NCBI GenBank assembly: GCA_030446775.1
Contig: JAUJMQ010000010.1
Coordinates: 1 to 64,000 of the forward strand
Direction of reading: 5' to 3'
Origin: Egibacteraceae bacterium
GTDB taxonomy: Bacteria; Actinomycetota; Nitriliruptoria; Euzebyales; Egibacteraceae
DNA length: 64,000 bases
The position numbers were made by a program, and so were the translations under genes. This document shows positions 49,429-58,320 of the stretch, one piece after another. The stretch's first letter is position 1. Each line of letters starts with the position of its first letter. The notes below the pieces were generated by a model. That model made no database searches. It was not told the origin of the DNA and was given only the letters and a program-made list of their open reading frames with translations.

Positions 49429-50724
49429 TCAGGCCTGGTCGCAGTTCGGGTTCGGGGCCACGCCTTCGCCCGTGGCCGTGTCCTCGGGGTAGATGATCGG
49501 CGACTCGCCTTCCGGCATGTTCTGCTGGACGACGAACGGGTACTGCGCCTGGAACCCGCTTTCCTCGGGGAACGTCAGGCTGCCGCCGGGCAGCAGTGAC
49601 TCCATCTCGAGGTTCGCCAGCGCGTCGCGGACGGCCTCGGGCTCCACCGACCCGGCGTTCTGGATCGCCGTGAACAGGGCACGCGCGGCCTCGTAGCTGA
49701 CCGCGTGGTACCACTCCGGCTCCTTGTCGTACTTCGCCGTGAACGCGTCAACGAACTCCTTGTTGATGCCCTCGTCGCCGAGTTGCGCGTTCCACCACAC
49801 CGCGGACAGGATGTAGGAGACGGCCTCCTCGCCCAGTGCGTCGCGCGCGTCGGGCTCGGGTCCACGCGCGCCATAGGTGATGACGTCGTGGCACAGGCCG
49901 GCCGTCGTGTACTGGCGCTGCATCGTGATGTAGTCGGGCAGGTGCGCGTCGACCATGAACAGGTCGGCGCCTGACGCCTTGACCTCACTGAGCAGCGCGG
50001 AAAAGTCGCGGCCGTTGAGCTCGAACGACTCGTCCATGACGATCTCGTAGTCGCCCTCGCTGGCCTCGACGAATTCGGTGATGCCCTTCTGGAAGTCCTT
50101 GCCGTGCGAGGTGTTCTCCCACACCACGGCGATCTTCGCGGGTTTCGGGAGGTTGCCCGCCTCCTGCTGCTCTTCGATCCATTCCATCTCGGTCTCGGCG
50201 AGCAGCTCGATCGGCGCGAGGTTGCCGAAGATCCACTGGTAACCACGCTCGTAGATGCTCGTCGCCGCGCCGCCGCCATTGACGTACGGTATCTGGTTCT
50301 GCTCCGCGGCCGTGCTCTGCGCCTCCACGAGTGAGGTCGAGTACGTCCCGAGCAGGGCGTTGACATTGTCCTGGGTGATCAGCCGCTCGGCGAGGCTTAC
50401 CGCCGTCGCCTGGTTGGTGGTGTCGTCCAGGAGCTCGAGTTGGACCGGGACGGTCTGGTCGCCGACCTGCAGGCCGCCGTCTTCGTTCTCGAGCTCGAAC
50501 GCGAGCTCGTAGCCCTCCCTGTAGAACCCGCCGATGCGCGACTCCTCCCCCGTCAACGGAAGCGTCGCGCCGATCACGATCTCGCCGGGCAGGTTGGCGG
50601 CGCCGTCGCCTTCGCTGCCGGCGGCGGCTGGCTCTTCTGGCCCCTGTCCGGGGGCGCAGGCGGAGAGCAGCAGCAGGGCCAGCACGGCCAAGACGTGCCG
50701 TTTCCTCGTCAGATGGTTGCGCAC
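49429..50724 (-). CDS. livK: ABC transporter substrate-binding lipoprotein (amino-acid/amide type)
   Basis: A 431-aa type-I periplasmic-binding protein anchored as a lipoprotein: lipobox LLSAC after a hydrophobic stretch (VLAVLALLL), then EIVIGATLPLTGEESRIGG, LINQ-like ERLITQDNVNALLGTYSTS and WIFGNLAPIELLAET. The GTG at 50724 follows GAGAGGA. It is the first gene of the nine-gene run. A candidate GntR operator overlaps its promoter region. The ligand cannot be told from sequence. Confidence 0.92.
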   Translation of the reverse strand: MRNHLTRKRHVLAVLALLLLSACAPGQGPEEPAAAGSEGDGAANLPGEIVIGATLPLTGEESRIGGFYREGYELAFELENEDGGLQVGDQTVPVQLELLDDTTNQATAVSLAERLITQDNVNALLGTYSTSLVEAQSTAAEQNQIPYVNGGGAATSIYERGYQWIFGNLAPIELLAETEMEWIEEQQEAGNLPKPAKIAVVWENTSHGKDFQKGITEFVEASEGDYEIVMDESFELNGRDFSALLSEVKASGADLFMVDAHLPDYITMQRQYTTAGLCHDVITYGARGPEPDARDALGEEAVSYILSAVWWNAQLGDEGINKEFVDAFTAKYDKEPEWYHAVSYEAARALFTAIQNAGSVEPEAVRDALANLEMESLLPGGSLTFPEESGFQAQYPFVVQQNMPEGESPIIYPEDTATGEGVAPNPNCDQA

Positions 50725-51119
50725 GAGCCTGATCCTCTCACTCGGTGAAAATGGACTGGGGGACGCCCGGTGGCTGCCGCACTGAGAGTAAGGGTGCGCC
50801 GGGATGGCGGGTGCGTACACGATGAGCATGGCGCTGTCCCTTTGCAACCACTTGTTTGTCGGGGTTGTCGCCTCGTCTCCGCGACGTCTCGCGACGTGGA
50901 CTGACCAGTCAACCACTCCTGCCCGCAGCAGTCGTCCGTTTGCCCGAAAATCATCGGTGGGCGGCTGCCGCGAGCGTCCCTCGACGGGCTGGACGGCCCC
51001 GAGTGCGTGAGGCGGCGGCGGCGGCGGCTCCTGCGATGGGCGCTCGAGGCCGCGTGGGCCCCGTTGACGTAGGCTCGCCTCGTTGTCCGACGAGCGCACG
51101 CGACGTACTGGAGGCGCCC
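50725..51119. other. divergent control region of the liv operon and the GntR operon
   Basis: About 395 bp without a gene. It contains operator site 2 (50895-50917). No exact -35/-10 pair was found for either direction; TTGACT on the minus strand lies inside the operator itself. Confidence 0.5.
50895..50917 (-). promoter_or_regulatory. candidate GntR operator, site 2 (liv/gntR divergent region)
   Basis: Fits GTGGNTSANTGGYCNNNCCA with core TGGTCAGTCCA. It is about 170 nt upstream of livK and 200 nt upstream of the GntR gene, so it could serve both, including autoregulation. Confidence 0.6.
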
Positions 51120-51866
51120 ATGTCCACCGCCGGCGTCGCCGGCTCCGACGGGAGCAGCTTCGGACCGGTGCGCCCGCTGGCGCGCCCCCGGTTGTACGAG
51201 CGGCTCACAGAGCGGCTGCTCGAGCTGGTCGAGGAACGCAGGCTGGCTCCGGGCGACCGCCTGCCTCCGGAACGTGTGCTGTCAGAAGGGTTGCAGGTCA
51301 GCCGGGCGTCCCTGCGCCAGGCAATCGTGGCGCTGGAGGTACAGGGGCTGGTCGAGGTCCGCCACGGCGACGGGATCTACCTGTGCCGCCCGGCGACAAC
51401 GCCGGCAAGCCTGGCTGAGCTCCTCGAGCGGAAGCAGCGCCTGCCGGAGGTCCTCGAGGCACGAGAGGTGCTCGAAGTCAAGATCGCCGAGCTCGCGGCG
51501 CAGCGACGCACCGGCGATGACGTGGAGGCGATGGCTCGTGGCCTGGAGCACATGAGCACCGCCATAGCGGCGGGTGACCTCGGCGCGGATGCGGATGCAG
51601 AGTTCCATCGCGCCGTCACCCTCGCGGCGCACAACGCCGTGCTGGCCCAGCTCATGGAGTTCCTCGATGAAGCCGTCCACGAGACCCGCCTGGAATCGCT
51701 GTCCCAGCCTGGACGCCCGCCGCTGTCGCTGGCCGGCCACGAGCAGATCGCGCAGTCGATCGGCGACGGCGACCCCCTCGCGGCGGGCGAAGCGATGCGC
51801 GCGCACTTGAAGGTGGTCGCCGACGTCCGTCTGTTGAATTGGGATCCGGAAGGGGCACCTGATTGA
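51120..51866 (+). CDS. GntR-family regulator, FCD (FadR) subfamily
   Basis: A 248-aa repressor or activator. The winged helix-turn-helix is at about residues 20-85 (LYERLTERLLELVEERRLAPGDRLPPERVLSEGLQVSRASLRQAI, then LEVQGLVEVRHGDGIYL). The FCD effector domain follows (EVLEARE, then EFHRAVTLAAHNAVL, with the metal-binding His probably in AGHEQIAQSI and MRAHL). Such domains bind carboxylic acids, often with Zn2+. The ATG at 51120 follows GGAGGCG. It heads an operon with SDR, HAD, VOC and CoA-transferase. The four operator-like sites (41.0, 50.9, 58.1, 60.4 kb) fit a FadR-subfamily protein. Confidence 0.92.
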   Translation: MSTAGVAGSDGSSFGPVRPLARPRLYERLTERLLELVEERRLAPGDRLPPERVLSEGLQVSRASLRQAIVALEVQGLVEVRHGDGIYLCRPATTPASLAELLERKQRLPEVLEAREVLEVKIAELAAQRRTGDDVEAMARGLEHMSTAIAAGDLGADADAEFHRAVTLAAHNAVLAQLMEFLDEAVHETRLESLSQPGRPPLSLAGHEQIAQSIGDGDPLAAGEAMRAHLKVVADVRLLNWDPEGAPD

Positions 51867-52600
51867 TCGACCTGGGCTTGGACGGGTGGCGCGTCCTGGT
51901 TACCGGCGCCACGAGCGGCATCGGGCGGGCGGTGTGCACGCTGCTCGCGGGCGAGGGCGCGCACGTCGCCGCGGTCGGGCGCAGCGCCGCGGGCGACCAC
52001 CCCTCCGGCGTCGCCTGCACGATCGTGCGGGACCTGACCGATGACGGCGCACCCAAGGGTGCGGTCGAGGAGGCGGTCGCCCGCCTCGGTGGCCTCGACG
52101 CCGTCGTGTGGGCGGCTGGTAGTGCCGTTCCGGGCCCCTTCGCCGACGCCGGAGAGTCCGCCTGGGACCGCGGCCTCCGGCTCAACCTCCTCGCCGTCAC
52201 GCAGCTGCTCCGGGGCGCGCTCCCGCATCTGCGCCAGCGACCCGGGCGCATCGTCGTGCTGACCGCCCTGTCCGCCGCCGAGCCGCCCGCGTCGCAGTCG
52301 GTCTCCAACGCAGCGAAGGCGGCCCTCGCCGCCGCCGCGAAGACGCTCAGCCGCGAGGTCGCCGCCGACGGCATACTGGTGAACTGCATCGCGCCCGGCC
52401 GCGTCCGCAGCCGCCAGCTCGACACGGCCTTTCCGAGCGACGAGGTGCGCACGGCGTTCTCCAGGCGCCACATCCCCCTCGGCCGGTTCGGAACCCCCGA
52501 GGAGGTCGCGCTGTTCGCCGTGCTCCTGGTGAGCCCTCGCAACACGTACGTGACTGGACAGACGCTGGCGGTGGACGGCGGTATGGCGGTCAGCATGTGA
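51863..52600 (+). CDS. short-chain dehydrogenase/reductase
   Basis: A 245-aa Rossmann oxidoreductase with cofactor motif VTGATSGIGRAV. The catalytic region is atypical: VVLTALSAAEPPASQSVSNAAKAALA has Ser residues and a Lys, but the usual Tyr of YxxxK is replaced by S (SVSNAAK). It ends with the NTYVTGQTLAVDGGMAV signature. The TTG at 51863 overlaps the regulator stop and has AAGGGG upstream. The missing Tyr may change or abolish dehydrogenase activity. Confidence 0.85.
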   Translation: MIDLGLDGWRVLVTGATSGIGRAVCTLLAGEGAHVAAVGRSAAGDHPSGVACTIVRDLTDDGAPKGAVEEAVARLGGLDAVVWAAGSAVPGPFADAGESAWDRGLRLNLLAVTQLLRGALPHLRQRPGRIVVLTALSAAEPPASQSVSNAAKAALAAAAKTLSREVAADGILVNCIAPGRVRSRQLDTAFPSDEVRTAFSRRHIPLGRFGTPEEVALFAVLLVSPRNTYVTGQTLAVDGGMAVSM

Positions 52601-53283
52601 ACCTGCGGCCCCGAGTGGTCACGTTCGACGTGTTCAGTGCGCTCATCGACAGCCGGTCGGGCTGGACATCGGCGTTCACGGAGCTGGCGCTCGCGCCGGG
52701 ATGCGGGGTCGATGCGGCGCAGCTGTACCGGCGGTGGGACGACGCGAACAAGTCCCTGCAGCGGGCGTCGGGGGACGCGTACGTCCCCTACGTGCAGCTC
52801 AGCGCGCAGGCGCTGCGCCAGGCGTACGCCGAGGTCGGCCTGCATGGCGACCCCGCCGCCGACAACGGCCGGCTGCTGGAGACGATGGCGCGGTGGCCGC
52901 TGTACGACGACGTGCGCGACGCACTCACAGCGATCGGCGCTCGGCACGAGATCGCCCTGTTGTCCAACATCGATGACCACCTGCTCGCCACGACGCAGGC
53001 CGCCGCGCTGTGCCCCGTCGCAGTCACCTCGCAGCAGGCGGGCTGCTACAAGCCGCATCCCGGGATCTACCGCTACGCCGAACAGCAGCTCGGCCAGCCG
53101 CTGCTGCACGTTCCCGCGTCCGCCCGTGACGTGCGCGGCGCGCTCGAGGCCGGCATCGCCGTCGTCCGCGTGCGCCGCCCGGGCCACACCGTGGACCCTG
53201 CGGCACCGGCTGCGAGCCAGGAGATCGACGACCTCGGGCAACTCGCCGAGCTGTTGGGCCACGACGTCATGGAAGAAGGATGA
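52597..53283 (+). CDS. HAD-superfamily hydrolase (2-haloacid dehalogenase-like)
   Basis: A 228-aa HAD protein. The nucleophile Asp is in VVTFDVFSALID, motif II is LLSNIDDH, and motif III Lys is in GCYKPHPGIYRYAEQQL. The third motif is shortened (LHVPASARDVRGALEAGI), where the acidic pair is hard to see. The form resembles type II 2-haloacid dehalogenases, which also have a DVFxTL-type start, but phosphatase activity is equally possible. It overlaps both neighbours in the operon. Confidence 0.82.
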   Translation: MNLRPRVVTFDVFSALIDSRSGWTSAFTELALAPGCGVDAAQLYRRWDDANKSLQRASGDAYVPYVQLSAQALRQAYAEVGLHGDPAADNGRLLETMARWPLYDDVRDALTAIGARHEIALLSNIDDHLLATTQAAALCPVAVTSQQAGCYKPHPGIYRYAEQQLGQPLLHVPASARDVRGALEAGIAVVRVRRPGHTVDPAAPAASQEIDDLGQLAELLGHDVMEEG

Positions 53284-54158
53284 TGACACCACTGGAGATC
53301 GACCACGTCGAGATCGCCGCGCGTGACACCGCCGCGATGACCCAGCTGCTCGTCGAGGCCTTCGCTGCCGTCGAGCAGCAACCCGGACGGCTGCTGCTCG
53401 GGATGACACCGCTGCAGCTGCACGAGGGCGGCTCGCGCCGGGCCCTGTCGAGCTTGGGTCTGCGCACCGACGATCTCGACGGGCTGCGGCGACGTCTCCG
53501 CGACGCGCAGGTCGCATTCGACGACGAGGACGTCGCCGCCGGGTCCGGGCGCGCGATCCGCCTGCGACCCCAGGACTGGGGAGGCGTCCCGCTCATCATC
53601 GGCGCGTGGCCGCACGAGAACCGCCTGCCGACGTCCGCCGACGACAACGTCCTCGGCGTGGACCACGTCGGTGTCGCCTCAACCGACAATGCGGCCGCCG
53701 AGCGTCGCTTCTGCGATCTCCTCGGTCTGCCCGTCGAGAGCCGACAGACCGACACGGAGACCCTCCTGCGCGTCGAGCAGTTCACCAGCGACAGCTACGG
53801 TGTCCGCGTCGCGACGAGCCAGCTGGGACAGACGGGACTGCGGGTGCTCTTCGTCTCGCTCGGCGAGACCGACCTCGAGCTGCTGCAGGATCTGTCGAGC
53901 GCCGCCGGCGAGGGCGAGCACTCGTCGTCGACGGCCGGCGACACGACCGCGATCTCGCGCTACATCGAGCGGTCGGGGCCGGGGCTGCACCACCTCGCGC
54001 TGCGCGTGCGTGACATCGAGGCCGCGCTGCTGGGCGCGAAGCGGGCGGGGGCGACGCTCCTCGACGAGGTGGGCCGCCCCGGATCCCGCCGCGCCCAGAT
54101 CGCGTTTTTGGATCCGCGCTCCACCGCTCGGATCCTGTTCCACTTCGTGCAGCGGTAG
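53280..54158 (+). CDS. VOC-family protein with two tandem domains
   Basis: A 292-aa protein made of two vicinal-oxygen-chelate modules: IDHVEIAARDTAAMTQLLV starts the first and VLGVDHVGVASTDNAAAERRF the second. Metal-ligand candidates are the two DHV His residues, an E at LELLQD and the His pair in GLHHLALRVRDIEAAL. It resembles methylmalonyl-CoA epimerase or hydroxyphenylpyruvate-dioxygenase-like folds. The ATG-ATG start overlaps the HAD gene. The role is probably isomerisation or dioxygenation of the operon's substrate. Confidence 0.8.
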   Translation: MMTPLEIDHVEIAARDTAAMTQLLVEAFAAVEQQPGRLLLGMTPLQLHEGGSRRALSSLGLRTDDLDGLRRRLRDAQVAFDDEDVAAGSGRAIRLRPQDWGGVPLIIGAWPHENRLPTSADDNVLGVDHVGVASTDNAAAERRFCDLLGLPVESRQTDTETLLRVEQFTSDSYGVRVATSQLGQTGLRVLFVSLGETDLELLQDLSSAAGEGEHSSSTAGDTTAISRYIERSGPGLHHLALRVRDIEAALLGAKRAGATLLDEVGRPGSRRAQIAFLDPRSTARILFHFVQR

Positions 54159-54167
54159 GTGGCAGGC

Positions 54168-55361
54168 ATGGAAGCCCCCGCGTCGGTGCTGTCCGACGTC
54201 CGCGTTCTGGACCTCACCCAGTTTCTCGCCGGTGCCACCTGCGCGATGCTGCTCGCCGACCTCGGCGCCGACGTGGTGAAGGTCGAGCGACCTGGCGGCG
54301 GCGACGCGTACCGCCGCGCGGGCCCACCGTTCGTCGGCGACGATAGCGTCCCGTTCCTCACGGCGAACCGCAACAAGCGAAGCCTCGCCGTCGACCTGTC
54401 GCATCCCGCCGGCGCGGAGGTGCGCGAGCGGTTGCTGGACTGGTGCGACGTCGCCGTCGTGTCCCTGCGCCCGGCGGCCGCGCGCCGCCTGGGCATAGGC
54501 GCCGACCAGGTGACCGCGTCGCGCCCCGCGCTGGTCTACTGCTCGGTGTCCGGCTTCGGCCTCGACGGGCCGCTCGCCGACGCGGGATCGGTCGACCTGA
54601 TCACCCAGGCCAACAGCGGCTTGATGAGCGTGACGGGGACAGCCGACGGGGAGCCGATGCGCATGGGCGTGCCGATCACCGACTACGGGACGGGAATGTT
54701 CGCGGCCCTCGCGATCGTCGCCGCGCTACGCGAGCGCGAGCGCAGCGGCCGCGGAGCCGTCCTCGACGCGAACCTGTTCGGCACCGCCGCGTGGTGGGGT
54801 GCCATCCCGCTGCTGCACTACCAGGTCACCGGGTCCACGCAGCCGCGCACCGGCAACATCCATCCACACATCGCTCCCTACCAGCTCGTGGCGACCGCCG
54901 ACGGCTCTGTGGTGATCAGCGCGCCGAACGAACCGGCGTGGCGGCGGCTGTGCGAGGCCATCGCCGCGCCGGAGCTCAGCGTTGATCCTCGCTTCTCCTC
55001 CAACGCGCAGCGACGCGAGCACGTCAACGAGCTCAACGCCGCGCTGGAGGAGCGGTTCCGGCGGGCGACCACGCGGGAATGGGTCGCGCGGCTTTCGTCG
55101 CACGACGTCGCGTGCGGGCCAGTGCACTCCCACGCGGACGTCCTCGCGGATCCGGACTGGCGCTGGCATCTGCAGCTGCTGCACTACACCGACCACGGCC
55201 GCGAAATCGCGCTACCGGCGTTGCCGGTGCGGTGGAACCGCAAGGTCGCGCCCGCCCGGCGTCCCGCTCCGGAGCTCGGCGCGGACAACGACGAGGTTCT
55301 GTCCGATCTCGGCTTCGGCGACGCCGACGTCCGGCGCCTTCGCGGCGATGGGGTCGTGTAG
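54168..55361 (+). CDS. CaiB/BaiF-family (class III) CoA-transferase, copy 1
   Basis: About 397 aa. Family start VRVLDLTQFLAGATCAMLLADLGADVVKVERPGGGD; the catalytic Asp is expected near VDLITQANSGLMSVTG. HPHIAPYQLVATADGSVVIS and CGPVHSHADVLADP follow. It moves CoA between an acyl-CoA and a carboxylic acid. The ATG at 54168 has AGGTGG upstream (a GTG at 54159 is alternative). It is the last gene of the GntR operon and converges on the carboxyltransferase. A second, different CoA-transferase is encoded at 56.9 kb. Confidence 0.9.
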   Translation: MEAPASVLSDVRVLDLTQFLAGATCAMLLADLGADVVKVERPGGGDAYRRAGPPFVGDDSVPFLTANRNKRSLAVDLSHPAGAEVRERLLDWCDVAVVSLRPAAARRLGIGADQVTASRPALVYCSVSGFGLDGPLADAGSVDLITQANSGLMSVTGTADGEPMRMGVPITDYGTGMFAALAIVAALRERERSGRGAVLDANLFGTAAWWGAIPLLHYQVTGSTQPRTGNIHPHIAPYQLVATADGSVVISAPNEPAWRRLCEAIAAPELSVDPRFSSNAQRREHVNELNAALEERFRRATTREWVARLSSHDVACGPVHSHADVLADPDWRWHLQLLHYTDHGREIALPALPVRWNRKVAPARRPAPELGADNDEVLSDLGFGDADVRRLRGDGVV

Positions 55362-55365
55362 CTCG

Positions 55366-56877
55366 CTAGCGCGTCGCGCCCGGCGCGTCACCAATCCGCC
55401 GCAGCCGCGACTGGCGCGAAGCGACGAGCTCGGCTCCCCCCCGGCCGGCGAGGCTGCCGAGCTCGGCCGCGACGGCCGCGCCGACGCGCTCGACGAGGTG
55501 CGCCGCGTCGGAGCCGGCGACGACCTGGTCCACGATGCCGCGCCGCTGCAGCTGTGAGGCCGTGATGGCCTGCATCGCCGCTAGACGGGGGGCCTCGTCG
55601 GCCGTGCGGAACAGGATGGCGGCGGCACCCTCGGGCGCGATCGGCGCGAGCCATGCGTCCTGCGCGGCCAGCGTGCGATCTGCGGGCAGCAACGCGATCG
55701 CGCCGCCGCCAGACCCCTCACCGAGCAGCACCGAGACCGTCGGGACGGGCAGCTGGCTCAAGGTCATCAGGCAGCGGCCGATCTCCCGGGTGAGCCCGCC
55801 CTCCTCTGACCGCGCGTTCGCCTGCGCGCCCTGCGTGTCGATCACGGTCACGAGCGGCAGGCCCAGCTCGCCTGCGAGCTCCATGCCGCGCCGCGCCTTG
55901 CGGTAGCCCTCCGCACTGAGGCTCGCACCCCGGTGCGGTGGACGACGGTCGGCGGAGATGACGACGGCCGGCACCCCGGCGAAGCGGCACAGGCCCACCA
56001 GGCAGCCCTTGTCGTCGCCCCCGGCCCCGTCGCCCGTCAGGAAGGTCATGTCGCTCGCCCACCGCGCGAAGAGCTCGCGGACGCCTGGCCGCTCCGAGGC
56101 GCGTGTCGCCTCAACGCATGCCCACGCCGGCGGCTCGCCGACGGCGACGTCGGCCGCGACGACTGCCGGCCAAGGGGCCGGGGGCGTGGCCACGACTGCC
56201 AGCACGCGCGCGACGCGCTCGGCGACCTGCTCGGGCGCGACGACGTCATCGACGACGCCGTGGACGTGCAGATGCTCGGCCCGCATCACGCTCCGTGGGA
56301 AGGGCTCGCCGGTCAGCAGCTCGACGACTCGTGGGCCGGTGAGCCCCATGAGCGCCCCGGGCTCGGCGAAGGTCACCGTGCCCAGGGCGCCCCAGGAGGC
56401 GAGCACGCCGCCGAGTGTCGGGTCGCGCAGGTAGGAGACGTAGCAGCCAGCGGCGGACCGGAACTCGGCGACGGCCGCCGCGATCTTGGCCATCTGCACG
56501 AAGGCCGGTGTCCCTTCCTGCATCCGGGTGCCTGCAGACCGGGGCAACGCGACGATGGGGAGCGAGAGCGTCCGGGCCCGCTCGAAGGCGCGCGTCACAC
56601 GTTCGCTGGCGGCGACGCCCTGGGTGCCCGCGAGGAAGGCGAACGCGCCAGCCACGACCACGACGTCGTGCCCGCGACAGGTCGCCCGGCCGGTGACGAC
56701 CGCCTCGGTCGTCCGCGCGTCGGCGCGCGCGCGAACGAGGCGGTCGCTGTAGGCGACCGTGTCGAGGAAGCCCAGCGGATCGGCGGAGACGACATCCTCG
56801 TCCCACGGCTGGAACGATCCCTCGTCCGCGACGAGCGCGACGAGCGCGGCGGCAGCGGTCATCGCCGTCACGCTCAA
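55366..56877 (-). CDS. acyl-CoA carboxyltransferase-like protein (beta and alpha domains in one chain)
   Basis: A 503-aa carboxyltransferase. The first half resembles AccD (SAGTRMQEGTPAFVQMAKIA, FAEPGALMGLTGPRVVELL) and the second AccA (LPLVTVIDTQGAQANARSEE, LLGEGSGGGAIALLPADR, IAPEGAAAILF, LQRRGIVDQVV). It has no zinc-finger Cys set, and no biotin carboxylase or biotin protein is in the window. It may use an unlinked biotin partner, or act as a biotin-independent decarboxylase. The TTG at 56877 overlaps the CoA-transferase stop; GTG 56871 and ATG 56862 are alternatives. Confidence 0.82.
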   Translation of the reverse strand: MSVTAMTAAAALVALVADEGSFQPWDEDVVSADPLGFLDTVAYSDRLVRARADARTTEAVVTGRATCRGHDVVVVAGAFAFLAGTQGVAASERVTRAFERARTLSLPIVALPRSAGTRMQEGTPAFVQMAKIAAAVAEFRSAAGCYVSYLRDPTLGGVLASWGALGTVTFAEPGALMGLTGPRVVELLTGEPFPRSVMRAEHLHVHGVVDDVVAPEQVAERVARVLAVVATPPAPWPAVVAADVAVGEPPAWACVEATRASERPGVRELFARWASDMTFLTGDGAGGDDKGCLVGLCRFAGVPAVVISADRRPPHRGASLSAEGYRKARRGMELAGELGLPLVTVIDTQGAQANARSEEGGLTREIGRCLMTLSQLPVPTVSVLLGEGSGGGAIALLPADRTLAAQDAWLAPIAPEGAAAILFRTADEAPRLAAMQAITASQLQRRGIVDQVVAGSDAAHLVERVGAAVAAELGSLAGRGGAELVASRQSRLRRIGDAPGATR

Positions 56878-58016
56878 ACTTCGTCGTTGTGCTGCCCCAG
56901 CGTCGGCGGTGGCAGCGGAGGATCGGGCCGGGAGCGGCTGTAGGACAGGGGAGAGCCGGGAAGGCCGATCGATCCGAGGGTCGCATGATCGACCTCGCCA
57001 ACAAGCCCGAGGTGGGCGACCTGCGCGCTGCCGTACACCTCATCTAGCGAGCGCACGCGGCCGGCCGGCACGCCGGCTTCGTCCAGCCGCCGCATCCACT
57101 CGTCGACGCTGCCGGCGGCGAGTTGGGGCCGCATCGCGGCCTCGAGCTCGTCCACCCGCTGGACGCGTCCGCTGTTGGTGGCGAAGCGCTGGTCGGCGGG
57201 GTCGATGTCCACGAGCGGGGCGAAGCGCTGCCATAGTCCCTCGGAGCCGACGGCGATGTTGATCGTCCCGTCGGCGCACTCGTAGGCACCGTACGGCGCG
57301 ATCGTCGGGTGCCGATTGCCGCTGAGCGCCGGAACCTCGCCGGCCAGCAGCCAGCGCGTCCCCTGGAAAGTGTGGATCGCGACCATGCCACCCAGCAGCG
57401 ACGTCCGCACCCACTGGCCGCGTCCGCTGCGCGTGCGCTCGTGCAGCGCGGCAACCACGCCGAACGCTCCGAACATGCCGGCAAGGATGTCGGCGATCGG
57501 CACGCCGACCTTCGTCGGCGGGCCGTCCAGCGGCCCTGTCAAGCTCATCAACCCCCCTTCGCCCTGCACGATCTGGTCGAAGCCGGGGCGGTGGCCGTCC
57601 GCACCTCCCTCACCGAAGCCCGTGATCGACAGCACGACCAGGCGCGGGTTGAACTGGGCGATCTCCTGCTCGCCGAGGCCGAGCTTCTCCATGACGCCCG
57701 GGCGGAAGTTCTCCACAAGCACGTCGCTGTCGCGGATCAGCGCACGTAGCCGATCGAGGTCGCGCTTGGCCTTCAGATCGAGCTCAACCGAGCGCTTCCC
57801 ACGGTTCACCGACAAGAAGTACGCCGACTCGCGCTGTCCGACGCCACCGTCGGGTTCGACGAACGGCGGTCCCCACCCACGCGTGTCATCACCGCTGCCA
57901 GGCCGCTCCACTTTGATGACGTCCGCCCCGGCGTCCGCGAGCATCATCGTCGCATAGGGGCCCGCGAGGGCGCGGGTCAGGTCGACCACGCGCACACCGC
58001 TCAACGGACCGCTCAT
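56874..58016 (-). CDS. CaiB/BaiF-family (class III) CoA-transferase, copy 2
   Basis: A 380-aa protein: VRVVDLTRALAGPYATMMLADAGADVIKVERPGSGDDTRGWG, catalytic Asp in HRPGFDQIVQGEGGLMSLTG, then HPTIAPYGAYECADGTINIA. It is closer to the succinyl- or formyl-CoA:carboxylate transferases than copy 1. The ATG at 58016 follows GGAGGGCACG. A candidate GntR operator (core TGGTCTGACCA) lies 69 nt upstream. It is coupled to the carboxyltransferase. Together they would activate an acid to its CoA ester and (de)carboxylate it. Confidence 0.92.
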   Translation of the reverse strand: MSGPLSGVRVVDLTRALAGPYATMMLADAGADVIKVERPGSGDDTRGWGPPFVEPDGGVGQRESAYFLSVNRGKRSVELDLKAKRDLDRLRALIRDSDVLVENFRPGVMEKLGLGEQEIAQFNPRLVVLSITGFGEGGADGHRPGFDQIVQGEGGLMSLTGPLDGPPTKVGVPIADILAGMFGAFGVVAALHERTRSGRGQWVRTSLLGGMVAIHTFQGTRWLLAGEVPALSGNRHPTIAPYGAYECADGTINIAVGSEGLWQRFAPLVDIDPADQRFATNSGRVQRVDELEAAMRPQLAAGSVDEWMRRLDEAGVPAGRVRSLDEVYGSAQVAHLGLVGEVDHATLGSIGLPGSPLSYSRSRPDPPLPPPTLGQHNDEV

Positions 58017-58084
58017 CGTGCCCTCCGCGCTCCCGGGGAGCACGCTTGCCGCGCATTACGGTAGCCGTCGCTCATGCAGCTCCT

Positions 58085-58107
58085 CGTGGTCAGACCAATC
58101 ATCCACG
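58085..58107 (-). promoter_or_regulatory. candidate GntR operator, site 3 (upstream of CoA-transferase 2)
   Basis: Fits GTGGNTSANTGGYCNNNCCA. Its core TGGTCTGACCA is a perfect palindrome around one base and equals the E. coli FadR consensus TGGTCNGACCA as I know it. It lies 69 nt upstream of the ATG at 58016. Confidence 0.65.
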
Positions 58108-58320
58108 CTTGAGGCCCGAACCACAACACAGCTGGCGCTCGATGAACGTGGCCGCGCGGCCTGGCGTAGCGGCGACCACCTCCCCGAGGCCGTTGAACCG
58201 ACGCGGAGGTTTGGCGACCCGCGCCGCGATCCACGCGTCGTCCTGTGCTTGATGCGCCCGATCCCCGTACGGCTGTCGGCCGGCGGTTCACTTGAACGGC
58301 CCGCCGGCAGCCGTGATGCC
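58108..58320. other. intergenic region
   Basis: About 210 bp between the operator and the secreted hydrolase, both on the minus strand. No gene or clear hairpin was seen. Confidence 0.5.
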
